In this document: positions 7,293-15,841 of the stretch, piece after piece
How the letters are laid out: every line of letters begins with the position of its first letter
How positions within the stretch are numbered: position 1 is the first letter of the stretch
Source of the DNA: Streptomyces phaeolivaceus
Lineage (GTDB): Bacteria; Actinomycetota; Actinomycetes; Streptomycetales; Streptomycetaceae
Reading direction: 5' to 3'
Assembly: GCF_009184865.1 (NCBI RefSeq)
Contig: NZ_CP045096.1
Coordinates: 4,030,001 to 4,094,000, forward strand
Length of the DNA: 64,000 bases
Translations under genes and position numbers: made by a program
Notes under the pieces: generated by a model
Databases searched by the model: none
What the model was told of the DNA's origin: nothing
What the model saw: the letters and a program-made list of their open reading frames with translations, nothing else

Positions 7293-8687
7293 CTACTGCT
7301 TCACCCCGCCCTTGGCGAGGAACGCCAGCAGGTCCTGGCGGCTGACGACACCGGTCGGCTTGCCCTCGACCAGCACGATCGCCGCGTCCGCCGAGCCGAG
7401 CACGGTCATCAGGTCGCCGACCGGCTCACCGGAGCCGACCTGCGGCAGCGGGGACGACATGTGCTTCTCCAGCGGGTCGTCGAGCGAGGCCTGCTGGGTG
7501 AACAGGGCGCCCAGCAGCTCCCGTTCGACGACGGACCCGACCACCTCGGCGGCCATCACGTCCGGGTGCCCGGCGCCCGGCTTCACGATCGGCATCTGCG
7601 AGACGCCGTACTCGCGCAGCACCTCGATCGCCTGACCGACCGTCTCGTCCGGGTGCATATGGACGAGGGAGGGGATGGCGCCGTGCTCCTTGTGGCTGAG
7701 GACGTCGGCGACCCGCGCGCTCGGCCCCTCGTCCTCCAGGAAGCCGTAGTCCGCCATCCATTCGTCGTTGAAGATTTTACTAAGGTATCCACGCCCGCTG
7801 TCGGGCAGCAGGACGACCACGACGTCGTCCGGGCCGAGCCGCCCGGCGACCTCCAGCGCGGCCACGACGGCCATGCCGCAGGAGCCGCCCACGAGCAGGC
7901 CCTCCTCCTTGGCGAGGCGCCGGGTCATCTGGAAGGAGTCCTTGTCGGACACGGCGACGATCTCGTCGGCGACGGTCCGGTCGTACGCGGTCGGCCAGAA
8001 GTCCTCGCCGACGCCCTCGACGAGATAAGGCCGCCCGGACCCGCCGGAGTACACGGACCCCTCGGGGTCGGCGCCGATCACCTGGACACGGCCGTCACTG
8101 GCGTCCTTGAGGTACCGCCCGGTGCCGGAGATGGTCCCGCCGGTGCCCACGCCGGCCACGAAGTGGGTGATCCGCCCCTCCGTCTGCTCCCACAGCTCAG
8201 GGCCGGTCGAGTGGTAGTGCGAGAGCGGGTTGTGGGGGTTGGAGTACTGGTCCGGCTTCCAGGCGCCGGGCGTCTCGCGGACCAGCCGGTCGGACACGTT
8301 GTAGTACGAGTCGGGGTGCTCGGGGTCGACGGCGGTCGGGCAGACCACGACCTCCGCCCCGTACGCCCGGAGCACGTTGATCTTGTCGGTGCTCACCTTG
8401 TCGGGGCACACGAAGATGCACTTGTAGCCCTTCTGCTGGGCGACGATGGCGAGCCCGACGCCCGTGTTCCCGCTGGTGGGCTCGACGATCGTGCCGCCGG
8501 GCAGCAGCTCGCCGCTCTTCTCCGCCGCCTCGATCATGCGCAGCGCGATGCGGTCCTTCACGGAGCCGCCGGGGTTGAAGTACTCGACCTTGGCCAGGAC
8601 GGTCGCCTGGATACCCTCGGTCACGCTGTTGAGCCGCAGCAGCGGGGTGTTGCCGACGAGGCTGATCATCGAGTCGTGAAATTGCAC
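7293..8687 (-). CDS. cbs: cystathionine beta-synthase
   Basis: This 464-residue PLP enzyme condenses serine and homocysteine to cystathionine in reverse transsulfuration. The fold type II core is clear: GGSVKDR with the PLP lysine at about residue 44, PTSGNTG, and the phosphate-binding GVGTGGT. Two C-terminal CBS domains follow (about residues 335-460). There is no N-terminal haem domain, as usual in bacteria. The GTG start at 8687 follows GGAGA. A short A/T-rich patch (about 7771-7791) gives three rare codons, CTT AGT AAA, in the conserved GYLSKIF segment. It is divergent from the SGNH hydrolase gene. Confidence 0.95.
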   Translation of the reverse strand: MQFHDSMISLVGNTPLLRLNSVTEGIQATVLAKVEYFNPGGSVKDRIALRMIEAAEKSGELLPGGTIVEPTSGNTGVGLAIVAQQKGYKCIFVCPDKVSTDKINVLRAYGAEVVVCPTAVDPEHPDSYYNVSDRLVRETPGAWKPDQYSNPHNPLSHYHSTGPELWEQTEGRITHFVAGVGTGGTISGTGRYLKDASDGRVQVIGADPEGSVYSGGSGRPYLVEGVGEDFWPTAYDRTVADEIVAVSDKDSFQMTRRLAKEEGLLVGGSCGMAVVAALEVAGRLGPDDVVVVLLPDSGRGYLSKIFNDEWMADYGFLEDEGPSARVADVLSHKEHGAIPSLVHMHPDETVGQAIEVLREYGVSQMPIVKPGAGHPDVMAAEVVGSVVERELLGALFTQQASLDDPLEKHMSSPLPQVGSGEPVGDLMTVLGSADAAIVLVEGKPTGVVSRQDLLAFLAKGGVKQ

Positions 8688-8845
8688 CGTTGTCTCCGGA
8701 GCCGCAAAAGGGATGGTCGTAACGTCCCGCCAGCCTAAGCCCCGCCCTCACCCTTCTCCCCCCTGTTCGCCCGCCACCGGGATTGGCCGAGGGCCGGTAC
8801 GGGGCAAGGAGTGGGTGTACGGCTAGAAGGAGGTGGCGGCGGCCT

Positions 8846-9970
8846 ATGTCGAGCATGTCCAGGGCGAGGGTGGCGCGGCGCATCGCGGCGGGTGCGGCGT
8901 ACGGCGGTGGTGGCATCGGGCTGGTCGGTGCGGCGGCCGTGGGCGTGCTGCTGGCGGAGGTCCGGATGGCCAAGCGGGTCGTGGGCAACGGTCACAGCCC
9001 GCATCCGCCGAGCGCCGAGGGCCTCTACGGCCGCGCGTACGGCAGCCGGTACGGCAGTGGGTACGGCAGTGGGTACGGCGGTCAGTACGACCGTGCGTAC
9101 GGCGGCGCGTACGGCGACGCCTACGGCACCCCCGTCGATCCCCCGCTCCGGCTGGTCATGCTCGGCGACTCCACCGCGGCCGGCCAGGGTGTCCACCGGG
9201 CCCGGCAGACCCCGGGCGCCCTCATCGCCTCGGGGCTCGCGGCGGTCGCCGAGCGCCCGGTGCGGCTGCGCAACGTCGCGCTGCCGGGCGCCCAGTCGGA
9301 CGACCTCGACCGACAGGTGGCCCTGGTCCTGGAGGACCCGTCCCTGGTGCCCGACGTCTGCGTGATCATGATCGGCGCGAACGACGTGACCCACCGGATG
9401 CCGCCGACCCGCTCGGTGCGCCACCTCTCCGCGGCCGTACGGCGGCTGCGGACCGCCGGGGCCGAGGTGGTGGTCGGCACCTGTCCGGACCTGGGCACGA
9501 TCGAGCCCGTGCAGCAGCCGTTGCGCTGGCTCGCCCGCCGGGCCTCACGGCAGCTGGCCGCCGCCCAGACGATCGGGACCGTCGAACAGGGCGGCCGTAC
9601 CGTGTCGCTGGGCGACCTTCTGGGACCCGAGTTCGAACAGAACCCCCGGGAGCTGTTCGGCCCCGACAACTACCACCCCTCCGCCGAGGGGTACGCGACG
9701 GCGGCGATGGCCGTCCTGCCGACCGTCTGCGCGGCGCTGGGCCTGTGGCCGGCGGAGGAGGAGCGGCCGGACGTCAGCCGCCGCGAGGGGTTCCTGCCGG
9801 TGGCCCGCGCCGCCGCGGAGGCGGCGTCGGAGGCCGGCACCGAGGTGACGGCCGCGATGCCTACGGGGCCGCGTGGTCCCTGGGCCCTGCTCAAGCGGCG
9901 CCGCCGGCGGCGGGTGCCGGTGTCGGACCCGGCCCCCAACGCGGCGGCGGAGGCGCAGCCGGGCGCCTGA
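8846..9970 (+). CDS. SGNH/GDSL hydrolase with Tyr-Gly repeat linker
   Basis: This 374-residue protein has an N-terminal hydrophobic segment (about residues 15-37), a Tyr/Gly-rich linker (about residues 60-94, repeats of YGSGYGSG type encoded by 12-bp DNA repeats) and an SGNH esterase domain. Catalytic blocks are GDSTAAGQG (Ser109), IGANDV, and DNYHPSAEGY with the Asp/His pair. The C-terminus is basic (RRRRRR) then Ala-rich. It is probably membrane-anchored with the catalytic domain outside, acting on esters or acylated glycans. The ATG at 8846 follows AAGGAGG. It is divergent from cystathionine beta-synthase. Confidence 0.88.
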   Translation: MSSMSRARVARRIAAGAAYGGGGIGLVGAAAVGVLLAEVRMAKRVVGNGHSPHPPSAEGLYGRAYGSRYGSGYGSGYGGQYDRAYGGAYGDAYGTPVDPPLRLVMLGDSTAAGQGVHRARQTPGALIASGLAAVAERPVRLRNVALPGAQSDDLDRQVALVLEDPSLVPDVCVIMIGANDVTHRMPPTRSVRHLSAAVRRLRTAGAEVVVGTCPDLGTIEPVQQPLRWLARRASRQLAAAQTIGTVEQGGRTVSLGDLLGPEFEQNPRELFGPDNYHPSAEGYATAAMAVLPTVCAALGLWPAEEERPDVSRREGFLPVARAAAEAASEAGTEVTAAMPTGPRGPWALLKRRRRRRVPVSDPAPNAAAEAQPGA

Positions 9971-10190
9971 TAGCTCGGGGGCGCCTGCTTCGTTGGCGGG
10001 TGCGGGTCCGGTGGGGCTTCTCGCGCGGTTCCCCGCGCCCCTTGAGGGCCTACGGCCCTTTCGGGCCGAAAAGGCGCGGGGCGCAGCCCCTGCTTTTTCA
10101 GGGGCGCGGGGAACTGCGCGACCAGCCCCCACCGGGCCCGCGGTCGCGGACGAACCCGCGCCCCCGAGCCATTGGGCACCCGACAAAGCA
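9971..10190. repeat. palindromic intergenic repeat, copy A
   Basis: This copy nearly fills the gap between the SGNH hydrolase and thiolase genes. It consists of two inverted arms: gcggttccccgcgcccc near 10025 and gggcgcggggaactgcgcg near 10102. Outer flanks also mirror each other (ctcgggggcgcc at about 9975 and gcgcccccgagcc at about 10158). Related copies occur near 12567, 19838, 51600 and 61008. Apart from the repeat, the gap up to 10303 holds only the short leader of the thiolase gene. Confidence 0.85.
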
Positions 10191-10303
10191 AGCGCTTAGA
10201 AAAGTGCGGCCGGAGTCACACCCACCATCCCGTGACCCGGCCCATACGTACGGGTAACTTCCCCCACAGCCCTGCTTTCCGTACGCATGCCAATGGAGCC
10301 GTG

Positions 10304-11521
10304 ATGCCCGAAGCCGTGATCGTCTCAGCCGCCCGCTCCCCCATCGGCCGCGCTTTCAAGGGCTCGCTGAAGGACCTGCGCCCCGACGACCTGACCGCCA
10401 CCATCGTCGCCGCCGCCCTCGCGAAGGTCCCGGAGCTGGACCCGAAGGACATCGACGACCTGATGCTCGGCTGCGGCCTCCCCGGCGGCGAGCAGGGCCA
10501 CAACCTGGGCCGGATCGTCGCCGTACAGCTGGGCATGGACCACCTGCCGGGCTGCACGGTCACCCGTTACTGTTCCTCCTCGCTCCAGACCTCCCGCATG
10601 GCCCTGCACGCCATCAAGGCGGGCGAGGGCGATGTCTTCATCTCGGCCGGCGTGGAGGTCGTCAGCAGCACCGCGCGCGGCACGAGCGACATCCCCACCG
10701 CCCGCAACCCCCTCTTCACCGAGGCCCAGGCCCGCACGGAGACCGTCTCCAAGTCGGTCGGCGCCTCCTGGCACGACCCGCGCGAGGACGGCCTGCTCCC
10801 CGACCCGTACATCGCGATGGGGCAGACCGCCGAGAACCTGGCCCGCCAGTGGGGCGTGACCCGCGAGGACATGGACGAGTTCGGTGTCCGCTCGCAGAAC
10901 CTCGCCGAGGAAGCCATCAAGAAGGGCTTCTGGGAGCGGGAGATCACCCCGGTGACGCTGCCCGACGGCACGGTCGTCGCCAAGGACGACGGCCCGCGCG
11001 CGGGCGTCACCCTGGAGGCCGTGCAGGGCCTGAAGCCGGTCTTCCGCGAGGACGGCCTCGTCACCGCCGGCAACTGCTGCCCGCTGAACGACGGCGCCGC
11101 CGCCCTGGTCATCATGTCCGACACCAAGGCGCGGGACCTCGGGCTCACCCCGCTCGCCCGGATCGTCTCCACCGGTGTCTCCGGCCTCTCCCCCGAGATC
11201 ATGGGCTACGGCCCCGTGGAGGCGTCGAAGCAGGCCCTGTCGCGCGCGGGCCTCACCGTCGACGACATCGACCTGTTCGAGATCAACGAGGCCTTCGCCG
11301 CCCAGGTGATCCCCTCCTACCGCGATCTGGACATCCCGCTGGACAAGCTGAACGTGAACGGCGGCGCCATCGCCGTCGGCCACCCCTTCGGCATGACCGG
11401 CGCCCGCATCACCGGCACGCTGATCAACTCCCTCCAGTTCCACGACAAGCAGTTCGGCCTGGAGACGATGTGCGTCGGCGGCGGCCAGGGCATGGCGATG
11501 GTCGTCGAGCGCCTCAGCTGA
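10304..11521 (+). CDS. acetyl-CoA acetyltransferase (thiolase)
   Basis: This 405-residue thiolase condenses or cleaves acetoacetyl-CoA-type substrates. The nucleophilic Cys90 lies in VTRYCSSSLQT. NEAFAAQ and GHPFGMTGAR carry the catalytic Asn/His (His about 360), and CVGGGQG carries the second Cys at about 390. Length and motifs match biosynthetic or degradative thiolase II. The ATG at 10304 has a weak upstream TGGAG. It is followed by a good hairpin, so it is probably monocistronic. Confidence 0.95.
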   Translation: MPEAVIVSAARSPIGRAFKGSLKDLRPDDLTATIVAAALAKVPELDPKDIDDLMLGCGLPGGEQGHNLGRIVAVQLGMDHLPGCTVTRYCSSSLQTSRMALHAIKAGEGDVFISAGVEVVSSTARGTSDIPTARNPLFTEAQARTETVSKSVGASWHDPREDGLLPDPYIAMGQTAENLARQWGVTREDMDEFGVRSQNLAEEAIKKGFWEREITPVTLPDGTVVAKDDGPRAGVTLEAVQGLKPVFREDGLVTAGNCCPLNDGAAALVIMSDTKARDLGLTPLARIVSTGVSGLSPEIMGYGPVEASKQALSRAGLTVDDIDLFEINEAFAAQVIPSYRDLDIPLDKLNVNGGAIAVGHPFGMTGARITGTLINSLQFHDKQFGLETMCVGGGQGMAMVVERLS

Positions 11522-11529
11522 CGGGAGGC

Positions 11530-11564
11530 GGCCCGGGGTCCCCGATTCCACGGGGCTCCGGGCC
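11530..11564 (+). terminator. hairpin terminator after thiolase
   Basis: The arms ggcccgg-ggtccccg and cggggct-ccgggcc form a long stem with one unpaired position, followed by GTTTTGTG. A second, weaker hairpin (atcggggca / tgcccgat around a run of A) lies near 11650. Confidence 0.75.
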
Positions 11565-11762
11565 GTTTTGTGATCCAATCTCCCCCAGGATGTGACCTAT
11601 CTCCCTCCGGAGAGCGATTTACGCAGGTCAGGGCCGTTTCAGCACCAAACATCGGGGCAAAAAAACTGCCCGATTCGTGACGTTACGCACTGACAGCTGG
11701 TTAGTCCGCCCTTCAAGCTGATGTAGGAAGTCGGGGGTCGACTTTGAACCGGGAGTACGTCA

Positions 11763-12557
11763 GTGAGCGCTATGCCGATCGCCTTGCTGCTCACCACGGC
11801 CGCCACCGCCGCCGTGGGCGTCGCCGTCCTGCGCACCCTCACGGGGCTGCGCCGGCAGGTAGCTGCCTTGCGCACCGAGCTTGCCGAGAGCCGGGCCGCC
11901 GGAGTGCGCGCACCGGTACCGGCCGCCCGTCCGGCCGCCGACACCGAGGAGATACGCGCCGCCGTCGCCGAGGCGCTGGCCGAGGAGCGGGAACGTGAGC
12001 TGGCCGAGGCACGCGCCTTCTGGGCCGCGCAGGAGTCGCGTGACGTCTCCTCCGACGCGCCCTCCCTGCTGGGCCTGCCCGAGAACGACCTGTTCCTGCC
12101 CCGGCAGTCCGATTTCGCGGGTCTGGAGCACCTGGAACCGGTGATCGAGCCGAGTCTCGAGGGCGACGAGTTCGCCGGGGACTCCGCGGAGCTGGCCGCG
12201 GCCCGCCGCCGCCACCCCTCGCACCCCGACTTCGTGCCGGTGCAGTCACCTGTCACCAACGACCACGAGCGCACGGTCGCCTGCCTGGAGGACCTCGCCG
12301 CGTCCCGCACCGAGCTGGCCGACGTCCGGCCGGGCCCCCTCGGCACCCTCGACGTCTATGTCTTCGCCGACGGCACCACGCTCTGCATGACCCCCGGCCA
12401 CCGGGAGACCGCCGAACGCCTCGCCACGGCCCTCCAGACCGGCGACGTCCCGGTCCTCCTGGGCGGCTCGGGCATCTCCGGCGCCTACACCCTCACCTTC
12501 GAGTGCGGCGACGACATGGTCTACATCCTGGCGGACCGGGTCATCGCGTCACTGTAG
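11763..12557 (+). CDS. conserved actinobacterial protein, membrane anchor plus coiled coil
   Basis: This 264-residue protein begins with a single hydrophobic helix (about residues 4-22), then a Leu/Ala/Glu-rich coiled coil (about residues 25-95), an acidic region and a C-terminal alpha/beta domain ending in MVYILADRVIASL. The GTG at 11763 follows GGGAG; an ATG three codons later is the alternative. It resembles conserved Streptomyces proteins of unknown function. The topology suggests a membrane-tethered cytoplasmic scaffold, which is inference. Confidence 0.8.
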   Translation: MSAMPIALLLTTAATAAVGVAVLRTLTGLRRQVAALRTELAESRAAGVRAPVPAARPAADTEEIRAAVAEALAEERERELAEARAFWAAQESRDVSSDAPSLLGLPENDLFLPRQSDFAGLEHLEPVIEPSLEGDEFAGDSAELAAARRRHPSHPDFVPVQSPVTNDHERTVACLEDLAASRTELADVRPGPLGTLDVYVFADGTTLCMTPGHRETAERLATALQTGDVPVLLGGSGISGAYTLTFECGDDMVYILADRVIASL

Positions 12558-12566
12558 GGAGCGCAC

Positions 12567-12660
12567 AGCGCCCCGAAGGGGCGCGGGGAACAGCGCGAGA
12601 AGCCCCACCGGCCCGCACCCGCCACCAGACCGGGCGCCCCCGAGCCACTGGGCGCCCGAC
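12567..12660. repeat. palindromic intergenic repeat, short copy B
   Basis: This is one arm of the repeat family (gcgcggggaacagcgcgaga) followed by the conserved flank cccccgagccactgggcgcc, which also ends copy A. It lies between two convergent genes. Confidence 0.75.
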
Positions 12661-12661
12661 C

Positions 12662-12973
12662 TCACACCCCGGCCCGCCGCTGGGCCTCCTCCACCAAGGC
12701 CACCGCCTCGGCCAACGCGGCCTCATCCACCAACACCAGCGCGAGATCGTTCCCGGCGACGGTCACCTGGTCCGCCGCGGCGAACATCCCCGCGTCCGGC
12801 ATCTCCCGAGCGGCGGCGTCCGGCGCCTCCAGAAGCTGGGCACGCAGTGCCATCTCCCTGGCCAGCCCCAGCGCCTCGGCGGCGGCACCCCGCTGCAGCC
12901 GGCTCTGCGGCGCGGCCCGCAACCGGTCGGCGAAATGGTCCACGGCACGGGTCAACGGTGTCGTATCAAGCAC
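12662..12973 (-). CDS. small Ala-rich helical protein of unknown function
   Basis: This 103-residue protein is composed largely of Ala, Leu and acidic residues (TRAVDHFADRLRAAPQSRLQ then helical stretches), with no membrane segment. The GTG at 12973 is chosen because the protein starts at a natural helix boundary; the GTG at 13021 in frame adds a Cys/Trp-rich start and neither has a strong ribosome site. It is convergent with the gene ending at 12557 and divergent from the gene at 13078. No family was recognised. Confidence 0.6.
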   Translation of the reverse strand: MLDTTPLTRAVDHFADRLRAAPQSRLQRGAAAEALGLAREMALRAQLLEAPDAAAREMPDAGMFAAADQVTVAGNDLALVLVDEAALAEAVALVEEAQRRAGV

Positions 12974-13077
12974 GCCGCGAGAGTACGCGCCCGCACCGGA
13001 CTGTTGCCAACAGGCCGCCACTCAGGCAACGTGACCTGAAGGACCGGCTTACATTCCCCTTTCGTCCGGAGGCGCCG

Positions 13078-13308
13078 ATGTCCCAAGTCTTCTCCGAGGA
13101 GACCCATCGCAACCTGCTCGCCCGCATCCCCCATTGCACCGGTCGTGAAGTCTCCGACTGGCTCCGCAAAGTCGACGAAGGCCCCGCTCTCTTCAACTTC
13201 GAGGAGAAGGTCAGCTGGCTCCGGCACGAGTACGACCTCGCGTACGGACACGCCAAAGCGATCATTCACGAGTACGACCTGAGGAGGGCCGCGCGGAAGC
13301 TCCGCTGA
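13078..13308 (+). CDS. DUF4287-type small protein
   Basis: This 76-residue protein matches DUF4287 in length and signature: SEETHRNLLARIPHCTGREV, then a WLRHEYDLAYGHAKAIIHEY motif. These are small cytoplasmic proteins of unknown function, often encoded alone. The ATG at 13078 follows CCGGAGG. A very strong hairpin follows at 13326. Confidence 0.88.
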   Translation: MSQVFSEETHRNLLARIPHCTGREVSDWLRKVDEGPALFNFEEKVSWLRHEYDLAYGHAKAIIHEYDLRRAARKLR

Positions 13309-13325
13309 AGCCGCCGAGAACCTAC

Positions 13326-13361
13326 GAAGGGCCCCCGAACCGCGAGGTTCGGGGGCCCTTC
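13326..13361. terminator. perfect 16-bp hairpin, bidirectional
   Basis: The arms 13326-13341 and 13346-13361 are perfect complements (gaagggcccccgaacc) with a gcga loop. It sits between the convergent genes ending at 13308 and 13396. Confidence 0.85.
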
Positions 13362-13395
13362 ATCACTGCCGGTCGTGCTCGTGATCCTGCTCGTT

Positions 13396-14277
13396 CTAGT
13401 CGTCGCCGCTGAAGATGGCGACCAGGCGGAGCATCTCGACGTAGATCCACACGAGGGTCATGGTCAGACCGAACGCGGCCAGCCAGGCCTCGTCGCGCGG
13501 GGCGCCGTAGGCGATGCCGTCCTCGATCTGCTTGAAGTCGAGGGTCAGGAAGAACGCGCCGAGCAGGATCGCGAGGATGCCGACGATCGCGCCGAGCGGG
13601 CCCATGCTGCGCAGTCCGCCGTCGGGGGCGAGCCCGAAGACGACGAGGAGCAGGTTGACCGCCATCACGAGGATGAAGGCGATGGCGATGGTCATACCGA
13701 TGCGGGCGTACCGCGCGGTGACCCGGATCCAGCCCGCCTTGTAGACCAGGAGGGTGGCGCCGGAGACGGCCATGGTGCCGAGCACCGCCTGGAAGGGCGC
13801 GCCGCTCCACTGAGAATTGAACATCTCGCTGAGCACACCGAGGAAGACACCCTCGAAGGCGGCGTACGTCAGGATCAGCGCGGGCGAGGCCTTGCGCTTG
13901 AAGGACTGCACCATCGCCAGGACGAAGGCGATGAGCGCGGCGCCGATGGCGAGGCCGTAGCTCGTGGGTGACACCGGCAGGAGGGCCCAGGCGAGGACCG
14001 CGCCGACGACGACCGTGCCGAGCGTCATGGCCGAGCGCATGACGACGTCGTCCATGGTCATGGCGCCCGTGCGGGCCGGAGCCTGCGGCGGGACGCCGTG
14101 CTGCGCGTCCTGCTGGGCGTAAGGGTTCGTCGCGTACGGGTTGCCGCCCTGCTGGGCGTAGGGGTTGCCCTGGGTGCCGACAGCTGCTCCCCCGGCCTGC
14201 GGCGCGGTGTTGAAGCCCGCGTGGCCGTTGTCGCGGCTGAACCCCCGTCGCGAGAAGACCGGGTTGCTGCTCCTCAT
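13396..14277 (-). CDS. Bax inhibitor-1/YccA-family membrane protein
   Basis: This 293-residue protein has a Gln/Asn/Pro-rich cytoplasmic N-terminus (about residues 1-75 with repeated NPYAQQ/NPYATN) and seven hydrophobic segments typical of the actinobacterial BI-1/YccA group, ending with the Asp-containing VWIYVEMLRL helix. Family members are calcium-leak or pH-sensing channels or protease-associated proteins; the substrate here is unknown. The ATG at 14277 has a strong GGAGGAG. It lies downstream of bldA on the same strand. Confidence 0.92.
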   Translation of the reverse strand: MRSSNPVFSRRGFSRDNGHAGFNTAPQAGGAAVGTQGNPYAQQGGNPYATNPYAQQDAQHGVPPQAPARTGAMTMDDVVMRSAMTLGTVVVGAVLAWALLPVSPTSYGLAIGAALIAFVLAMVQSFKRKASPALILTYAAFEGVFLGVLSEMFNSQWSGAPFQAVLGTMAVSGATLLVYKAGWIRVTARYARIGMTIAIAFILVMAVNLLLVVFGLAPDGGLRSMGPLGAIVGILAILLGAFFLTLDFKQIEDGIAYGAPRDEAWLAAFGLTMTLVWIYVEMLRLVAIFSGDD

Positions 14278-14510
14278 TTCACTCCTCCATGGCCACCCTG
14301 CGCGGCCTTGGCTCAAGAGTAATAGGTAGGCAAAGGATTGACTCTAGTGCTTGGGGAGGATCTTTCCCTGCCTTGTCACCGAACACGCTACGCGTCTGCG
14401 TGATTCCCCGCCCCATCCCCCTCAACCCATGACCAACCCGGTACAAGCCCGTGATCACCGGAGGGCGACATGTGTGGTGATGGGGAGAAATGTGCGGGTT
14501 TGGTCGGAGG

Positions 14511-14593
14511 TGCCCGGAACCGGACTTGAACCGGTACGCCCGCGAGGGGCAGCGAGGTTTAAGCTCGCCGTGTCTGCATTCCACCATCCGGGC
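14511..14593 (-). tRNA. bldA: tRNA-Leu(UAA), bldA
   Basis: The minus strand folds as a complete class II tRNA of 83 nt. The acceptor stem is GCCCGGA/TCCGGGC with discriminator A. The anticodon stem is GCGAG/CTCGC around the loop CTTAAAC (anticodon TAA at 14559-14561). There is a long variable arm and a GGTTCAAGTCC T-loop. CCA is not encoded. It reads UUA, the rarest Streptomyces codon, and in Streptomyces this tRNA is the developmental regulator BldA. It lies alone between the BI-1 gene and the ABC transporter. I found one TTA codon in frame in this window, in the third recombinase of the mobile element. Confidence 0.97.
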
Positions 14594-15014
14594 AGGCCAT
14601 GGGCTCCGCAATGAGGTTCCGAGCCTATCGGGGCGCTTCCCCCGAACAGTCGATCAGCGGACCGATGTTGTCTTATTTTATTGACGTCTGAGGGTGCATC
14701 AGCCCACGGAACACGCCATCCGCACTTGCCAGTAGCCTTTCGGACGGCACGACCGGGTGTATGCGGAATGACGGAATTTCACCGCCCGAACGAGCGCCCC
14801 CACCGGATGCGCACACGGTGCCGCGGTGACTCGTGTCGGTCATGGCACCCCGCACCGGGTCGGAGCCCGCCGTCATCCCCAGGTATGACGCGGCACCCGC
14901 CGGTCCGTCAGAAGTCTGCCCCCGGAACCGGAACAGCGGCTGACTACACGGCGGTCCCGCGTCGCGACGATGGAGGCATACCGAACGCCGTCGCCCCGCA
15001 AGGAGTTCCCACCC
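14594..15014. other. intergenic region upstream of bldA and an ABC transporter
   Basis: This 421-bp gap separates bldA (minus) from the ABC ATPase (plus). The minus strand upstream of the tRNA contains GATAGGCT about 30 bases before its 5' end, a possible -10 element, but I see no clear -35. A short A/T-rich stretch (ttattttattgac, about 14672) stands out. No coding sequence is convincing. Confidence 0.5.
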
Positions 15015-15785
15015 GTGACCACCACTCCCCTCGCCGACCGGGCCACCGCCGTGGCCGCCCGCGCCACGGAACTGTCGAAGGTCTACGGACAGGGCGAGAC
15101 CCGGGTGGTCGCGCTGGACCAGGTCTCCGTCGACTTCCGGCAGGCCCAGTTCACCGCGATCATGGGCCCCTCGGGCTCCGGCAAGTCCACGCTGATGCAC
15201 TGCGTCGCGGGCCTGGACACCTTCTCCGCCGGCTCCGTCCGCATCGGCGACACCGAGTTGGGCTCGCTGAAGGACAAGCAGCTCACCAAGCTCCGCCGCG
15301 ACAAGATCGGCTTCATCTTCCAGGCGTTCAATCTGCTGCCGACCCTCACGGCGCTGGAGAACATCACCCTCCCGATGGACATCGCGGGCCGTAAGCCGGA
15401 CAGGCAGTGGCTGGACACGGTGATCGGGATGGTGGGTCTCGCCGACCGGCTGAGCCACCGGCCCGCCCAGCTCTCCGGCGGCCAGCAGCAGCGCGTGGCC
15501 GTGGCGCGGGCGCTCGCCTCCCGGCCCGACATCATCTTCGGCGACGAGCCCACCGGAAACCTGGACTCGCGTTCGGGCGCCGAGGTGCTGGGCTTCCTGC
15601 GCAACTCCGTACGAGAGTTGGGGCAGACCGTGGTGATGGTGACGCACGACCCGGTGGCCGCGGCGTACGCGGACCGGGTCGTCTTCCTCGCCGACGGACG
15701 GATCGTGGACGAGATGCACGAGCCGACGGCGGATCTGGTGCTGGACCGGATGAAGCGGTTCGACACCAAGGGGCGCACCAGCTAG
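15015..15785 (+). CDS. LolD/MacB-type ABC transporter ATP-binding protein
   Basis: This 256-residue ATPase is cytoplasmic and has Walker A GPSGSGKST, a Q-loop (FIFQAFNLLPTL), signature LSGGQQQRVAVARAL, Walker B IIFGDEPTGNLDS and an H-loop (VTHDP). The PTGNLDS variant marks the LolD/MacB exporter subfamily, which works with FtsX-type permeases to move lipids, peptides or antibiotics outward. The GTG at 15015 follows AAGGAG. The permease gene follows at 15842. It is closely similar to the ATPase at 55929. Confidence 0.95.
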   Translation: MTTTPLADRATAVAARATELSKVYGQGETRVVALDQVSVDFRQAQFTAIMGPSGSGKSTLMHCVAGLDTFSAGSVRIGDTELGSLKDKQLTKLRRDKIGFIFQAFNLLPTLTALENITLPMDIAGRKPDRQWLDTVIGMVGLADRLSHRPAQLSGGQQQRVAVARALASRPDIIFGDEPTGNLDSRSGAEVLGFLRNSVRELGQTVVMVTHDPVAAAYADRVVFLADGRIVDEMHEPTADLVLDRMKRFDTKGRTS

Positions 15786-15841
15786 CGGGGTTCGCCCCCG
15801 CCCGCCCTCACCCACTCCGACCCCGAAACAGGGATCCCTTC

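Noticed and set aside
12973..13021. Longer start at 13021 for the small Ala-rich protein
   Set aside because: The added residues (MAACWQQSGAGAYSRG) are unlike the rest and there is no ribosome site; it remains an alternative only.
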